Below are positions 1-7,791 of a stretch of DNA of 64,000 nucleotides, in pieces. The notes under the pieces were generated by a model that saw only the letters and a list, made by a program, of their open reading frames with translations, made no database searches and was not told the DNA's origin. The DNA lies in the NCBI RefSeq assembly GCF_003850245.1, contig NZ_CP031015.1, positions 868,001 through 932,000 of the forward strand. The letters are read 5' to 3'. The stretch is from Microbacterium sp. ABRD28 (GTDB lineage Bacteria; Actinomycetota; Actinomycetes; Actinomycetales; Microbacteriaceae). The translations under genes were made by a program, and so were the position numbers. The stretch's first letter is position 1. Each line of letters opens with the position of its first letter.

Positions 1-70
1 GACGGCGTGCAAGGCGTTGTACGAATGCCAGGAGTGCGGCGAGCCCTTCGATCACTTCAAGGTGCACTGA
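1..70 (+). CDS. paaD: Phenylacetyl-CoA epoxidase subunit PaaD, C-terminal end (partial)
   Basis: The window opens inside a gene whose last 22 residues are readable in the frame starting at base 2. They contain a C-x-x-C pair (ECQECGEPF) and the ending FDHFKVH, which matches the zinc-ribbon-like tail of PaaD, the small protein needed to mature the phenylacetyl-CoA ring-epoxidase complex. PaaE follows 13 bases later on the same strand, the usual paaABCDE order, which supports the call. The 5' part of the gene lies outside the window, so nothing can be said about its length or promoter. Confidence 0.8.
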   Translation, partial: TACKALYECQECGEPFDHFKVH

Positions 71-83
71 GGAGCGTCCCCCC

Positions 84-1241
84 GTGAGTACCGCACGGGC
101 GACCGACGAGGTCGCCGAAACCCTCCTCGCCAACGCCCGCGGCGGAGGATCTCGCCGTCGCGCCCGCTTCCACACCCTCGAAGTGAGTGGGGTGCGTCGG
201 CTCACCGACGACGCGGTCGAGGTGACCTTCGCGGTGCCGCCCGAGCTCGACGACGAGTACGCGTTCCTCCCCGGCCAGCACGTCGCTCTGCGCGCACACC
301 TCGACGGCGACGAACTGCGACGGTCGTACTCGCTGTGTCGGCCGCCGGCACCCGGATCGATCAGCGTGGCGATCAAGCGCGACGCTGGCGGCCGGTTCTC
401 CACCTGGGCGCAGACGGGTCTCCAGCCGGGAGAGCGCATCGACGTGATGAGTCCGCAGGGCTCTTTCACCTCCTCGCTCGCCGACCTCGATGGTGCCCAC
501 GTCGCCGGGATCGCCGCGGGGTCGGGCATCACCCCGCTCATGGCGCTGGCCACCGCGGTGCTCGGCCGGTCGACCTCGTCGCGGTTCACCCTGGTGTACG
601 CCAACCGTTCGTCGGCCGACGTCATGTTCCTCGACGACCTCGCCGACCTGAAAGACCGCTACCCGACCCGACTCGCGGTGCACCACGTCTTCTCCCGGGA
701 GGAGCGGACGGCGCCGCTCCTGTCAGGACGCCTCGATGACGAGCGCATCCGGGGGATCTTCTCCCGTGTCGTCCTCCCCGACACCGTGGACGAGTGGTTC
801 CTGTGTGGACCGCTGGAGTTGGTCGACCGGTGCCGCACGGCACTGACGGATGCCGGGGTGCCGCGCGACCGCGTGCGCTTCGAGCTGTTCACGACCGGCG
901 TCGATGGTTCCTTGGAATCGGCGGTCGCGCCGCCCCCGCGTCCGCGGGCCGACGAGCCGGTGCACCGCATCGACCTGCGCCTCGACGGGCAGAGTGCGAG
1001 CGTCGCCTCGCCGGTCCATGCGCGCGAGACGGTCCTCGCCGCGGCACTGCGGGTGCGGCCTGATGCGCCGTATTCGTGCTCTGGGGGCGTGTGCGGCACC
1101 TGTCGTGCGCGCCTCGTCGACGGTGCGGTCACGATGGACGAGAACTACGCGCTCGAGCCCGACGAGATCGCCGCGGGGTACATCCTCACCTGCCAGTCGC
1201 GGCCCACGACCGAGCGGGTGGTCGTCGACTACGACGTGTGA
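84..1241 (+). CDS. paaE: Phenylacetyl-CoA epoxidase reductase subunit PaaE
   Basis: This 385-residue iron-sulfur flavoprotein would pass electrons from NAD(P)H to the PaaABC oxygenase that epoxidises the ring of phenylacetyl-CoA. Domains in order are a FAD-binding beta-barrel with R80-S-Y-S83, an NAD(P)-binding domain with GSGITP at 146-151, and a C-terminal plant-type [2Fe-2S] ferredoxin domain with cysteines C332, C337, C340 and C370. The length is normal for PaaE (about 360-390). The GTG start at 84 lies 13 bases after the paaD stop, behind a GGAG, so the two are cotranscribed. A double stem structure after the stop probably ends the operon. No signal peptide; cytoplasmic. Confidence 0.92.
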   Translation: MSTARATDEVAETLLANARGGGSRRRARFHTLEVSGVRRLTDDAVEVTFAVPPELDDEYAFLPGQHVALRAHLDGDELRRSYSLCRPPAPGSISVAIKRDAGGRFSTWAQTGLQPGERIDVMSPQGSFTSSLADLDGAHVAGIAAGSGITPLMALATAVLGRSTSSRFTLVYANRSSADVMFLDDLADLKDRYPTRLAVHHVFSREERTAPLLSGRLDDERIRGIFSRVVLPDTVDEWFLCGPLELVDRCRTALTDAGVPRDRVRFELFTTGVDGSLESAVAPPPRPRADEPVHRIDLRLDGQSASVASPVHARETVLAAALRVRPDAPYSCSGGVCGTCRARLVDGAVTMDENYALEPDEIAAGYILTCQSRPTTERVVVDYDV

Positions 1242-1242
1242 C

Positions 1243-1314
1243 GTCGCGCCCCGCGGCGCGGCTGCGCCCCGTTCATCCGTCGCGCCCCGCGGCGGGGCAG
1301 CGGCTCGTTCATCC
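1243..1314. repeat. 36-bp tandem duplication after paaE
   Basis: Two 36-bp units (1243-1278 and 1279-1314) follow the paaE stop directly. Each starts GTCGCGCCCCGCGGCG and ends CGTTCATCC, with a handful of mismatches in the middle. The next seven bases begin a third unit that runs into the palindrome at 1308-1366. Non-coding. Confidence 0.8.
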
Positions 1315-1366
1315 GTCGCAGATGTACGCCTTTGGGGCCTCAAAACGTACATATCCGACGGATGAA
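1308..1366. terminator. Large inverted repeat, likely bidirectional terminator
   Basis: A long two-part palindrome: outer arms TTCATCCGTCG (1308-1318) and CGACGGATGAA (1356-1366) pair over 11 bp, then three unpaired bases on each side, then inner arms ATGTACG (1322-1328) and CGTACAT (1346-1352). The loop can fold further. It lies between two convergent genes (paaE and the ROK kinase), the usual place for a two-way terminator, but it has no U-run and could instead be a dispersed palindromic element. Confidence 0.55.
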
Positions 1367-1415
1367 AGGTGGGAGGGGTCGGGTTGCGCGGCGCGGGCGG
1401 CCTGGTGCGGCAGCG

Positions 1416-2411
1416 TCAGAGCAGGTCGGCGCGGGCGCGCAGCGCCGCGGCGCCGAGGAGCGGCCCGTCCGCCGACAGGCCCGAGGGCCGGACCATGACC
1501 GGCCGGGTGCGGGGGAGCGCGCTCCACCGGATGACGGCGGCATCGACGAGGTCGAGATAGTCGGTGCGCACGCGTGAGAATCCGCCGCCGATCGCCACGA
1601 CCTCGAGGTCGACCAGGGCGGACACGCTCGCGATCGCCTGTCCCACGGCCTCGGCAGAACGCCGGGTGGCCGTGTCGGCGACCGGGTCGCCGGCGGCCAC
1701 GGCGGCCGCCAGGTCTTCTCCGGTCTCGCCCCGCCAGCCGTGACGGCGGGCCCAGGCTACGGTCGCGGGGCCGGACGCCGTCTCCTCCAGCGTCGTCCCC
1801 TCGCTCCCTGCGGGCTCGACACCCGCATCCCGGGCACCTGCTGCGCGCTCGCCCCCGGCGCCCGCACCCGCGTCCCCCGCGCGCCAGGGGTCCACGACGT
1901 GGAGCTGACCGACGTGTCCGGCGTTGCCCGTCGTCCCCGACAGTAGCCGCCCGTCGACGATGAGTCCGCCGCCGACGCCGGTCGAGACGACCATGCCGAG
2001 CGACGTGGCAGCTCCTCGCGTCGCACCGAGCCAGTGCTCGGCGAGGGCGATGCACGTGCCGTCGAGCCGCAGGGTCGCGGGCGCACCCGCGGCGCTCTCG
2101 ACCAGGTCGCGCAGGGGGAACTCGCGGATCTCCGGCAGGTTGAGCGGGCTGACGGTGCCCCGGCCGAGGTCGATCGGGCCGGCAGCGCCGACACCCGCGC
2201 CGGCGACCGGGGCCGGCGCGCTCGCGAGCGCCGCGGTGACGAGCGACCGGATGACACGTGTGAGCGCGTCGGCACTGATCGCGCGGCCCGTCGCCTGCCG
2301 GTGCCGCGAGCCGGGCATCACCGCTCCGCGTCCCCGCTCGTCGACCATGACCAGGGCCGCCTCGGCTTTCGTGCCGCCGAGATCCACGGCCAGGAACACG
2401 TCGTTCGTCAC
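1416..2411 (-). CDS. ROK-family sugar kinase-like protein with altered motifs
   Basis: A 331-residue protein of the ROK (repressor, ORF, kinase) superfamily, expected to phosphorylate a hexose or amino sugar in the cytoplasm. The N-terminal phosphate-binding motif DLGGTK is at 10-15 and the glycine-rich GVGGG at 145-149. Two family hallmarks are altered. The usual E-x-G-H of the active site reads H-V-G-Q (166-169), and the zinc-binding CxCGxxGCxE segment is replaced by an Ala/Gly/Glu-rich stretch (about 176-206) without cysteine. There is no HTH domain, so it is kinase-like, not a regulator. GTG start at 2411. It may be a divergent or inactive kinase; the substrate cannot be read from the sequence. 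Confidence 0.75.
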   Translation of the reverse strand: MTNDVFLAVDLGGTKAEAALVMVDERGRGAVMPGSRHRQATGRAISADALTRVIRSLVTAALASAPAPVAGAGVGAAGPIDLGRGTVSPLNLPEIREFPLRDLVESAAGAPATLRLDGTCIALAEHWLGATRGAATSLGMVVSTGVGGGLIVDGRLLSGTTGNAGHVGQLHVVDPWRAGDAGAGAGGERAAGARDAGVEPAGSEGTTLEETASGPATVAWARRHGWRGETGEDLAAAVAAGDPVADTATRRSAEAVGQAIASVSALVDLEVVAIGGGFSRVRTDYLDLVDAAVIRWSALPRTRPVMVRPSGLSADGPLLGAAALRARADLL

Positions 2412-2440
2412 GGCTCACACGTTATCGCGCCCCGCATCTG

Positions 2441-2455
2441 CTTTAGTCGCTAAAG
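2441..2455. promoter_or_regulatory. Palindromic operator CTTTAG-TCG-CTAAAG
   Basis: A perfect 6+3+6 palindrome lies 9 bases before the ATG of the oxidoreductase at 2464 and within the gap to the divergent ROK gene. A MarR-family gene is the second gene of the downstream operon, and MarR proteins commonly bind short AT-rich palindromes at their own promoter, so this is probably its operator. Confidence 0.6.
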
Positions 2456-2463
2456 TAAAAACC

Positions 2464-3099
2464 ATGACCACCATCGCCCTCTTCGGCGCGACCGGCAAGA
2501 CCGGGCGACGCGTGCTCGACCGCGCGCTCGCCGCCGGTCACACCGTCCGCGCCCTTGTCCGAGACCCCCATGCGCTCCTCGTGACCTCCCCGCGCCTGAC
2601 CGTCGTCCCCGGCGACGTCCGCGACCCCGCCGCGGTCGCCGAGACCGTGCGGGGAGCGGATGTCGTCCTGAGCCTGTTCGGACAGGTGAAGGGCTCGCCC
2701 CCCACCCTGCAGACCGACGGCACCCGCGTGATCGTCGAGGCGATGCGCGAGGCCGGCGTGACCCGCATCGTCACGCTTTCGGGCGGGGGGCTCCGCGACG
2801 AGGAGCACGATCGTCCGAAGACGGCGGACCGCGTCATCCGATTCCTCTTGAAGACGCTCTCGGGTCCCGTCCTCGCCGACGCGGAAGGTCACCTCGCGGT
2901 GCTGCGCGCGTCGGGCCTGGACTGGACCGTGGTGCGCGGTCCGCGCCTCACCGAGAAGCCCGGCGTGGGCACGTATCGCGTCGGATGGGTCGGCGTGAAC
3001 GCCAGCACCCAGATCAGCCGCGACGACCTCGCCGACTTCCTCCTCACACAGATCGACGACCGCACCTTCGTCGGGTCGATGCCGTTCGTGAGCGCATGA
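2464..3099 (+). CDS. NAD(P)H-binding oxidoreductase (atypical SDR, NmrA-like)
   Basis: A 211-residue Rossmann-fold protein with the dinucleotide motif GATGKTG at residues 8-14 and the conserved middle pattern of the NAD(P)H-binding family (IVTLSGGGLRDEE, GLDWTVVRGPRLT). Such proteins are flavin or quinone reductases or redox sensors; the substrate is unknown. The ATG at 2464 was chosen because the Rossmann motif begins within eight residues and a palindromic operator lies directly upstream. It overlaps the following MarR gene by four bases (ATGA), so the two are translationally coupled. Length is typical. Confidence 0.82.
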   Translation: MTTIALFGATGKTGRRVLDRALAAGHTVRALVRDPHALLVTSPRLTVVPGDVRDPAAVAETVRGADVVLSLFGQVKGSPPTLQTDGTRVIVEAMREAGVTRIVTLSGGGLRDEEHDRPKTADRVIRFLLKTLSGPVLADAEGHLAVLRASGLDWTVVRGPRLTEKPGVGTYRVGWVGVNASTQISRDDLADFLLTQIDDRTFVGSMPFVSA

Positions 3100-3530
3100 G
3101 GACGGATGACCGCGACGCGGCCATCGGCAGGGTGCTCGAAGGAGTCGTCTCGGCCCGCCGGCTGCTCGGCGACGCCCGGCGGCGACCCTTCGCCTCGCTG
3201 ATGCTCACGAGCTCGCAGCTGGAGGCGCTCTTCGTCCTGACCCACGCGGCGCAGCCGGTCACCCCGAGCGCACTGGCCCAGCGGCTCGGGGTGACCGCCG
3301 GCGCGGTCACCCAGCTCCTCGACGGCCTGAAGCGAGCGGGTCTGGTGGAGCAGCTGGCTCACCCGGAGGACGCGCGCTCCCGTGTCATCCGACTGACGGC
3401 GTCCGCGCGCGACGAGGTCGATGTCTTCGAGGCCGGAGTGGTCGCCGAGATGCGACCCCATTTCGCGGATCTCTCGGCGGCCGAGCTGGACCAGCTCGCC
3501 GCTCTGCTCGGGCGGGTGGGTCGTGAGTGA
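3096..3530 (+). CDS. MarR-family transcriptional regulator
   Basis: A 144-residue winged-helix protein. The recognition segment LAQRLGVTAGAVTQLLDGLKRAGLVEQLAHPEDARSRVIRLT has the classic MarR helix-turn-helix followed by the D-x-R wing. It likely represses its own operon through the CTTTAG/CTAAAG palindrome at 2441-2455 and releases it when a small phenolic or oxidising ligand is present (family knowledge plus inference). The ATG at 3096 shares bases with the previous stop. The end overlaps the start of the next gene by eight bases, so three genes form one tightly coupled operon of two oxidoreductases and their regulator. Confidence 0.85.
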   Translation: MRTDDRDAAIGRVLEGVVSARRLLGDARRRPFASLMLTSSQLEALFVLTHAAQPVTPSALAQRLGVTAGAVTQLLDGLKRAGLVEQLAHPEDARSRVIRLTASARDEVDVFEAGVVAEMRPHFADLSAAELDQLAALLGRVGRE

Positions 3531-4434
3531 CGCCGGAGCCGGCGCGGTCCTCGTGACGGGCGCGACCGGAACGGTCGGGTCGTCGGTCGTCGCCGAACTG
3601 CGCGCCCGCGGCGTGACCGTGATCGCCGCCGTGCGGGATCCCTCGACGCCGGCGGCGCGGGCGCTCGGCGTGCCGCTCCGCCCGTTCGACTTCGACCGCT
3701 CCGCGAGCCGCGCCGCGGAGGCGATGAAGGGTGTCGACCGGCTCTTCCTCCTGCGGCCCCCGCCGATCGCCGATGTCGCGACCCACCTCTTCCCGGTGAT
3801 CGACGCCAGCCGCGCTCGCGGGGTGCGCCAGGTCGTCTTCCTCTCGCTCCAGGGCGTCCAGTTCAATCGCCGCACCCCGCATCACGCGGTGGAGGCGTAC
3901 CTGAGACGGACCCGGACCCCGTCGACGTTCCTGCGCCCGAACTTCTTCATGCAGAACCTCTCCTCGGTCCGCGCGGCCGAGATCCGCGACGACGACGAGG
4001 TCTTCGTCCCCGCGGGGCGATCGCGTACGGCCTTCATCGATGCCCGCGACATCGGCCGGGTCGCCGCGCGCGTCTTCACCGAGCCCGGCCATATCGGCAA
4101 GGCGTACACGCTCTCGGGTGAGCAGTCCCTGGGCTATCGCCGCGTCGCGCAGATCCTCGGCGACGTGCTGGGCAGGCCGATCCGCTATGCGCGCCCGAAA
4201 GAGGAGGTCTACCTCGAGCGTCTGCGCCGGAACGGCGCACCGCAGGAGTACCTCGCTGTGCAGCGGATGATCTACCGCATCGTGCGCGCGAACGTCTCAG
4301 CGCTGCCCAACCGGACGGTGCGTCGACTCACCGGGCGTCCCGCCACCACCTTCCGGCAGTTCGCGATCGATCATCGGGATGTCTGGATGCCCGACGGGGT
4401 CGGTGGCAGCCTCCAGCCAGGCCCAGAGGCGTGA
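3523..4434 (+). CDS. NmrA-family NAD(P)-binding protein
   Basis: A 303-residue Rossmann protein with TGATGTVG at 12-19 and the NmrA-type ending, where a short region like TTFRQFAIDHRDVW closes the domain. Relatives include quinone reductases (QorB type) and sugar epimerase-like redox sensors. The GTG start at 3523 overlaps the MarR stop by eight bases (GTGAGTGA), which shows coupling. Its last 138 bases overlap the 3' end of the convergent SDR gene, and both overlapping tails look genuine. The exact substrate is not readable. Confidence 0.8.
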   Translation: MSDAGAGAVLVTGATGTVGSSVVAELRARGVTVIAAVRDPSTPAARALGVPLRPFDFDRSASRAAEAMKGVDRLFLLRPPPIADVATHLFPVIDASRARGVRQVVFLSLQGVQFNRRTPHHAVEAYLRRTRTPSTFLRPNFFMQNLSSVRAAEIRDDDEVFVPAGRSRTAFIDARDIGRVAARVFTEPGHIGKAYTLSGEQSLGYRRVAQILGDVLGRPIRYARPKEEVYLERLRRNGAPQEYLAVQRMIYRIVRANVSALPNRTVRRLTGRPATTFRQFAIDHRDVWMPDGVGGSLQPGPEA

Positions 4435-5337
4435 TTGGCGGCCGGCGTCGAAGGTGACCGCCTCGGCGCGGGTCTCGCGACCGATCTCGATGTAGGCGTC
4501 ATTCCTGTCGCCGTGCCGGTCGCCGAGGGCGAGAGCGACGGCGTGGCGGGCGGTACCTCGCGGTGTCGTCGCCCCCGGGAGGACCGACATCGCCGGCATG
4601 ACGTTGCGCCACACCCAGTCCATGTAGGCGGGCATGCCGCGCACGAGACCCGTGCCCGCGACGAGCCCGGGGTCGTAGACGTTGAGGCGCTGTGCCGAGG
4701 CGCCCAACCGCGCCGCCCACGGGTGCGCGAGGGTGACGAGCGCCAGCTTGCTCGTCGCGTAGGCGATGCCGCCGCGCTCGCGTTCGATGCGGAACGCTCC
4801 ACGGGGTGTGTCATCGGTGAGGGCGAGCTCGGCCGGCTCCTGCCAGACGGGGTCGGGGACGAGCCCGAAAGACCGGCGCTTGCCGCGGTGGGTGGAGGAG
4901 CCGGCGAGGACGACGTGGCCCCCGGGACCGAGGAGCGGCTGGAGTCCTCGCAGCAGGGCGTGCTGGGCGATCACGTTGATCGCGAACGTCAGCTCGTACC
5001 CCTGGGCGCTCGTCTGACGGCGATCCAGGAACTGCCCGCCGGCGTTGAGCATGGCCACATCGATCGGGGAGAGCTCTCCCGTGCGGATGAGCTCGGTGAC
5101 CTCCTGGAGCGCCGAGCGGACGGAGTCGAGGTCGGCGAGATCGAGAAGGATGCCGCGGGCGTCGGCGCCCGCGTCGCGCGACGTCGCCACGGCCTCGTCG
5201 AGCGCGAGCGGGTCGCGCGCGAGGAGCACGAGGCGAGGGCGCGCGGGGTGGACGAGAAGGCGCTCGAGCAGGGCTCGGCCGATGCCCCGGGTCGGTCCGG
5301 TCAGCAGAACGGTGGGCGTGATGTCACTTTGTGTCAT
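4297..5337 (-). CDS. SDR-family oxidoreductase
   Basis: A 346-residue short-chain dehydrogenase/reductase. It has the cofactor motif TGPTRGIG at 13-20, NAG at 98-100, a Ser near 147 and the catalytic Y193-x-x-x-K197, plus a long C-terminal region typical of retinol-dehydrogenase/protochlorophyllide-reductase-like SDRs. It is divergent from a TetR gene, 50 bases apart, and its first six codons lie inside a copy of the TGTCAC palindrome that also occurs in the gap, so it is probably the TetR target. The 3' end overlaps the convergent NmrA gene by 138 bases. Substrate unknown. Confidence 0.82.
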   Translation of the reverse strand: MTQSDITPTVLLTGPTRGIGRALLERLLVHPARPRLVLLARDPLALDEAVATSRDAGADARGILLDLADLDSVRSALQEVTELIRTGELSPIDVAMLNAGGQFLDRRQTSAQGYELTFAINVIAQHALLRGLQPLLGPGGHVVLAGSSTHRGKRRSFGLVPDPVWQEPAELALTDDTPRGAFRIERERGGIAYATSKLALVTLAHPWAARLGASAQRLNVYDPGLVAGTGLVRGMPAYMDWVWRNVMPAMSVLPGATTPRGTARHAVALALGDRHGDRNDAYIEIGRETRAEAVTFDAGRQSRLWAWLEAATDPVGHPDIPMIDRELPEGGGGTPGESTHRPVGQR

Positions 5338-5369
5338 AGCGGTAGGATAGGCGATGTCACAATGTGACG
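5322..5369. promoter_or_regulatory. Two TGTCAC-type operators between SDR and tetR genes
   Basis: Copy one, TGTCACTTTGTGTCA (5322-5336), covers the start codon and first codons of the SDR gene. Copy two, GTCACAATGTGAC (5356-5368), lies between the two start codons and is a perfect palindrome apart from its three central bases. Their centres are 33 bp apart, about three helical turns, as expected for two regulator dimers on one face of the DNA. The adjacent TetR protein is the probable ligand. Confidence 0.7.
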
Positions 5370-5387
5370 CAAGGGTAGAGTGGGCGC

Positions 5388-5963
5388 ATGCCGCGTTGGC
5401 CGGAGGATTCCCGCGAGCGACTCGTGGACGCCGCGATCTCGCTCTTCGTCGAGCGCGGCTTCGCCGCGACGACGGTGGAGCAGATCGCCACGGCGGCGGG
5501 GGTCACGCCGCGCACGTTCTTCCGGCACTTCGGTGACAAGGAGGAGGTGCTGTTCACCGAGGAGGACGAGCTGCTTCCCCTTCTGCTCGGCGCGATCGCA
5601 TCGCTCGAGCCGCCGTTCCGCGCCGACGAGCTGATGCGCCACGCGCTCGGCACGCTGGCCGACAGGATGGAGCCGGAGCGGACGCGCCTGCGCGAACGGC
5701 ACGCGATCATCAAGACCGACGTCGCCCTCACCGGTCGCGAGCTCGCCAAACAGGCCGCATGGCAGCCGCAGATCGCTGCGGCCATCGCCGCGCGCGGCTA
5801 CACCGGGGCTGACGCAGAGCTGCTCGCGGCCATCGGGTTCGCCCTGTACCGGACCGCCTTCGTCGGCTGGCTCGAGGACGACGCACGCGAGCCGCTGCGC
5901 GACCGGGTGGACAGGGCGCTCCCGTCGGCGCGGACCGTGATGGACCTCGCGATCCCGGGCTGA
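5388..5963 (+). CDS. TetR-family transcriptional regulator
   Basis: A 191-residue regulator with an N-terminal TetR helix-turn-helix (about residues 29-48, TTVEQIATAAGVTPRTFFRHF) and an all-helical C-terminal ligand domain. The K-E-E-V-L-F stretch after the HTH is the usual start of helix 4. Divergent from an SDR reductase, with two TGTCAC palindromes in the gap, so it probably represses both genes until a small ligand binds. The ATG at 5388 gives a normal TetR length. Confidence 0.88.
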   Translation: MPRWPEDSRERLVDAAISLFVERGFAATTVEQIATAAGVTPRTFFRHFGDKEEVLFTEEDELLPLLLGAIASLEPPFRADELMRHALGTLADRMEPERTRLRERHAIIKTDVALTGRELAKQAAWQPQIAAAIAARGYTGADAELLAAIGFALYRTAFVGWLEDDAREPLRDRVDRALPSARTVMDLAIPG

Positions 5964-6001
5964 GTGCCGGCTGCCCGGCGAGGGCGGTGCGCGCGAACGG
6001 T

Positions 6002-6499
6002 TCAGAGGGAGCGCAGCAGCGCCTCGATCCGACGGGCGCGCGTGGCTGCCGTGCCCGCGCCGTCGACGGGCACGAGCTGACGGCGGCGGGTGGCCGGGGG
6101 CTGCAGATCCCATCGCTCCCGCAGCCCGGCGGCGGCGAGCGCCTCGGCGAGGTCGTCGGGCACCGGGACCTCGTCGGGGTCGACCGGCGCGAGCCACCCG
6201 GTGACGGGGTCGCCGGTCTCCAGGCGCAGCCGGCGCAGCAGGGAGGATCCGGCCCAGACGAAGGTGTCGTCGATCACCGGGGCGCGGGTCAGCGCCAGGT
6301 TCACCGCGACATCCTCCAGCCGCCCGGCGACCCGTCGAGTCGCCGCCTCCTCCGCGGCGGCGACGAGGGAGGCGGGCACCCGCAGCACGGTGTAGCGCGA
6401 CCGTCCCCACACCATCGGCTCGATGAACCCCGTCACCTCGTGCGGGTCACCCAGTAGCGGCCACGACTCGCTCACGTCATCCTCCGTCATCGCTCGCAC
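6002..6499 (-). CDS. DUF1905/YdeI-OmpD-associated family protein
   Basis: A 165-residue cytoplasmic protein. The first 105 residues resemble the DUF1905 beta-barrel (segments YTVLRVPASLVAAA, RRLRLETGDPVTGWL). The rest matches the YdeI/OmpD-associated helical tail, which runs PxDLaeALaaa...TRarRIeal. In other bacteria this pair is found in proteins linked to bacteriocin protection or envelope stress, but the molecular role is unknown. The ATG at 6499 or the in-frame ATG three codons later could be the start. It stands alone between tetR and a divergent membrane protein gene. Confidence 0.65.
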   Translation of the reverse strand: MRAMTEDDVSESWPLLGDPHEVTGFIEPMVWGRSRYTVLRVPASLVAAAEEAATRRVAGRLEDVAVNLALTRAPVIDDTFVWAGSSLLRRLRLETGDPVTGWLAPVDPDEVPVPDDLAEALAAAGLRERWDLQPPATRRRQLVPVDGAGTAATRARRIEALLRSL

Positions 6500-6577
6500 G
6501 GTCGGCGCACCCGGACTCTACCGGCCGAGACGACGCGGCGGTACGGTGACCTCACCCACCTCGTCGAAGGGGATGTC

Positions 6578-7663
6578 GTGACATCGTCCGCCGCTGAGCA
6601 CATCCCCGTCACCGCGACCGCCCGCGTGCGGGTCGAGAGCGAGGCGTTCTACGCCTTCGCGGCAGCCGCCGCGTCCGGCGGCGCGTTGGGCCTTCTTCTC
6701 GGATGGTTCGGGCCGCCCCGGCCCCTTGCCGGTGAGGGCTCTTTCGGGTGGATCTCCGCGGCGGCGTGCGCGGTGACGGCGATCGCCGCCGCGGGAGTCG
6801 GCTACGGGCGTGCCCGGAAGACCCGCGGAGACGAGGGGCGGCTGGTACTGCCGTCGTGGCGATTCGGCGTCAACTTGGTGGCGGTGTCGCTCGTGCATGC
6901 CGGACTTGCGGCGCTGGCGGCCCTCGCCGTCTTCCTCGTCCTCAGCGCGGGGATGATCGGCTGGCAGGTCGAACCGTTCTGGTCGGCCGTGCTGATGGGC
7001 GCGGCGACGGGTATCACCGCCTATCTTGTGTACCTGTCCGCTTCCGGGATGACGACGCGGCGGATGTCTTCGCTGCTGCTGGCGTTCGTCGTAGTCGGCA
7101 CCCTCACGGCCATGGTGTCGACCCCCGACCCCGACTGGTGGGAGATCCACTTCAGCCACCTCGGCACCTTCTGGCACCTTTCGAGCGTCGTGTTCAACGG
7201 CCCCCTGATCGTCGGCGGACTGCTCGTCACGGCATTCGCCGTCTACGTCGCCCACGACCTGGCAGCGGTGGCGGCGTCCGGGGGACTCGACCCGAGAGCG
7301 CGCTGGCGCGTGGTGCCGACGCTCTTCGTCATCATGGGCCTCATGCTCGCGGGCGTCGGAGCTGTCCCGGTGAATCTCAGTCTGCTGATCCACAACCTCT
7401 GCGCGATGGGGCTGGCGGCGATGTTCCTGGGCCTTCTGGCCGGAGGACGCTGGCTCATGCGGGGCTTGCCCCGCGCCTACTTCCGGTCGGCGGGGCTGTT
7501 CCTCATCGCGTTGCTGGTCTCGGTGGTGCTGTTCGTCACCGGCTACTTCGCCCTCACGGCTTTCGAGATCATCGTCTTCGCCCTGATCTTCGGCTGGATC
7601 GCTGTCTTCATCCGGTTCCTCACCGCCGATCGACCGACGGATGCGGTCGACGCGCTGGCGTGA
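6578..7663 (+). CDS. Multi-pass membrane protein, DUF998-like
   Basis: A 361-residue protein with about eight hydrophobic segments and short loops. The motif TPDPDWWEIHFSHLGT between the fourth and fifth segments, followed by a long helix pair, resembles the DUF998 family of bacterial membrane proteins, whose function is not known. It starts at a GTG at 6578; no cleavable signal peptide is evident. Flanking genes give no functional hint. Confidence 0.65.
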   Translation: MTSSAAEHIPVTATARVRVESEAFYAFAAAAASGGALGLLLGWFGPPRPLAGEGSFGWISAAACAVTAIAAAGVGYGRARKTRGDEGRLVLPSWRFGVNLVAVSLVHAGLAALAALAVFLVLSAGMIGWQVEPFWSAVLMGAATGITAYLVYLSASGMTTRRMSSLLLAFVVVGTLTAMVSTPDPDWWEIHFSHLGTFWHLSSVVFNGPLIVGGLLVTAFAVYVAHDLAAVAASGGLDPRARWRVVPTLFVIMGLMLAGVGAVPVNLSLLIHNLCAMGLAAMFLGLLAGGRWLMRGLPRAYFRSAGLFLIALLVSVVLFVTGYFALTAFEIIVFALIFGWIAVFIRFLTADRPTDAVDALA

Positions 7664-7750
7664 ACGGGGCCGACGCCGGGGATTCGGGCGGACGATGCAT
7701 CCGTTCTGGCCGTTCGGACCGAATACCTCTGTGACGCGGACGATGGTGTC

Positions 7751-7772
7751 CGCCGAGCCGCCCGGCTCGGCG
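7751..7772 (+). promoter_or_regulatory. Perfect 22-bp palindrome before the quinone reductase gene
   Basis: Arms CGCCGAGCCG and CGGCTCGGCG are separated by two bases and lie just before the AAGGGG ribosome binding site of the gene at 7792. The DNA palindrome could be an operator; as RNA it would be a stem in the 5' leader. No dedicated regulator is adjacent. Confidence 0.45.
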
Positions 7773-7791
7773 ACGGTGGAAGGGGACCGGC

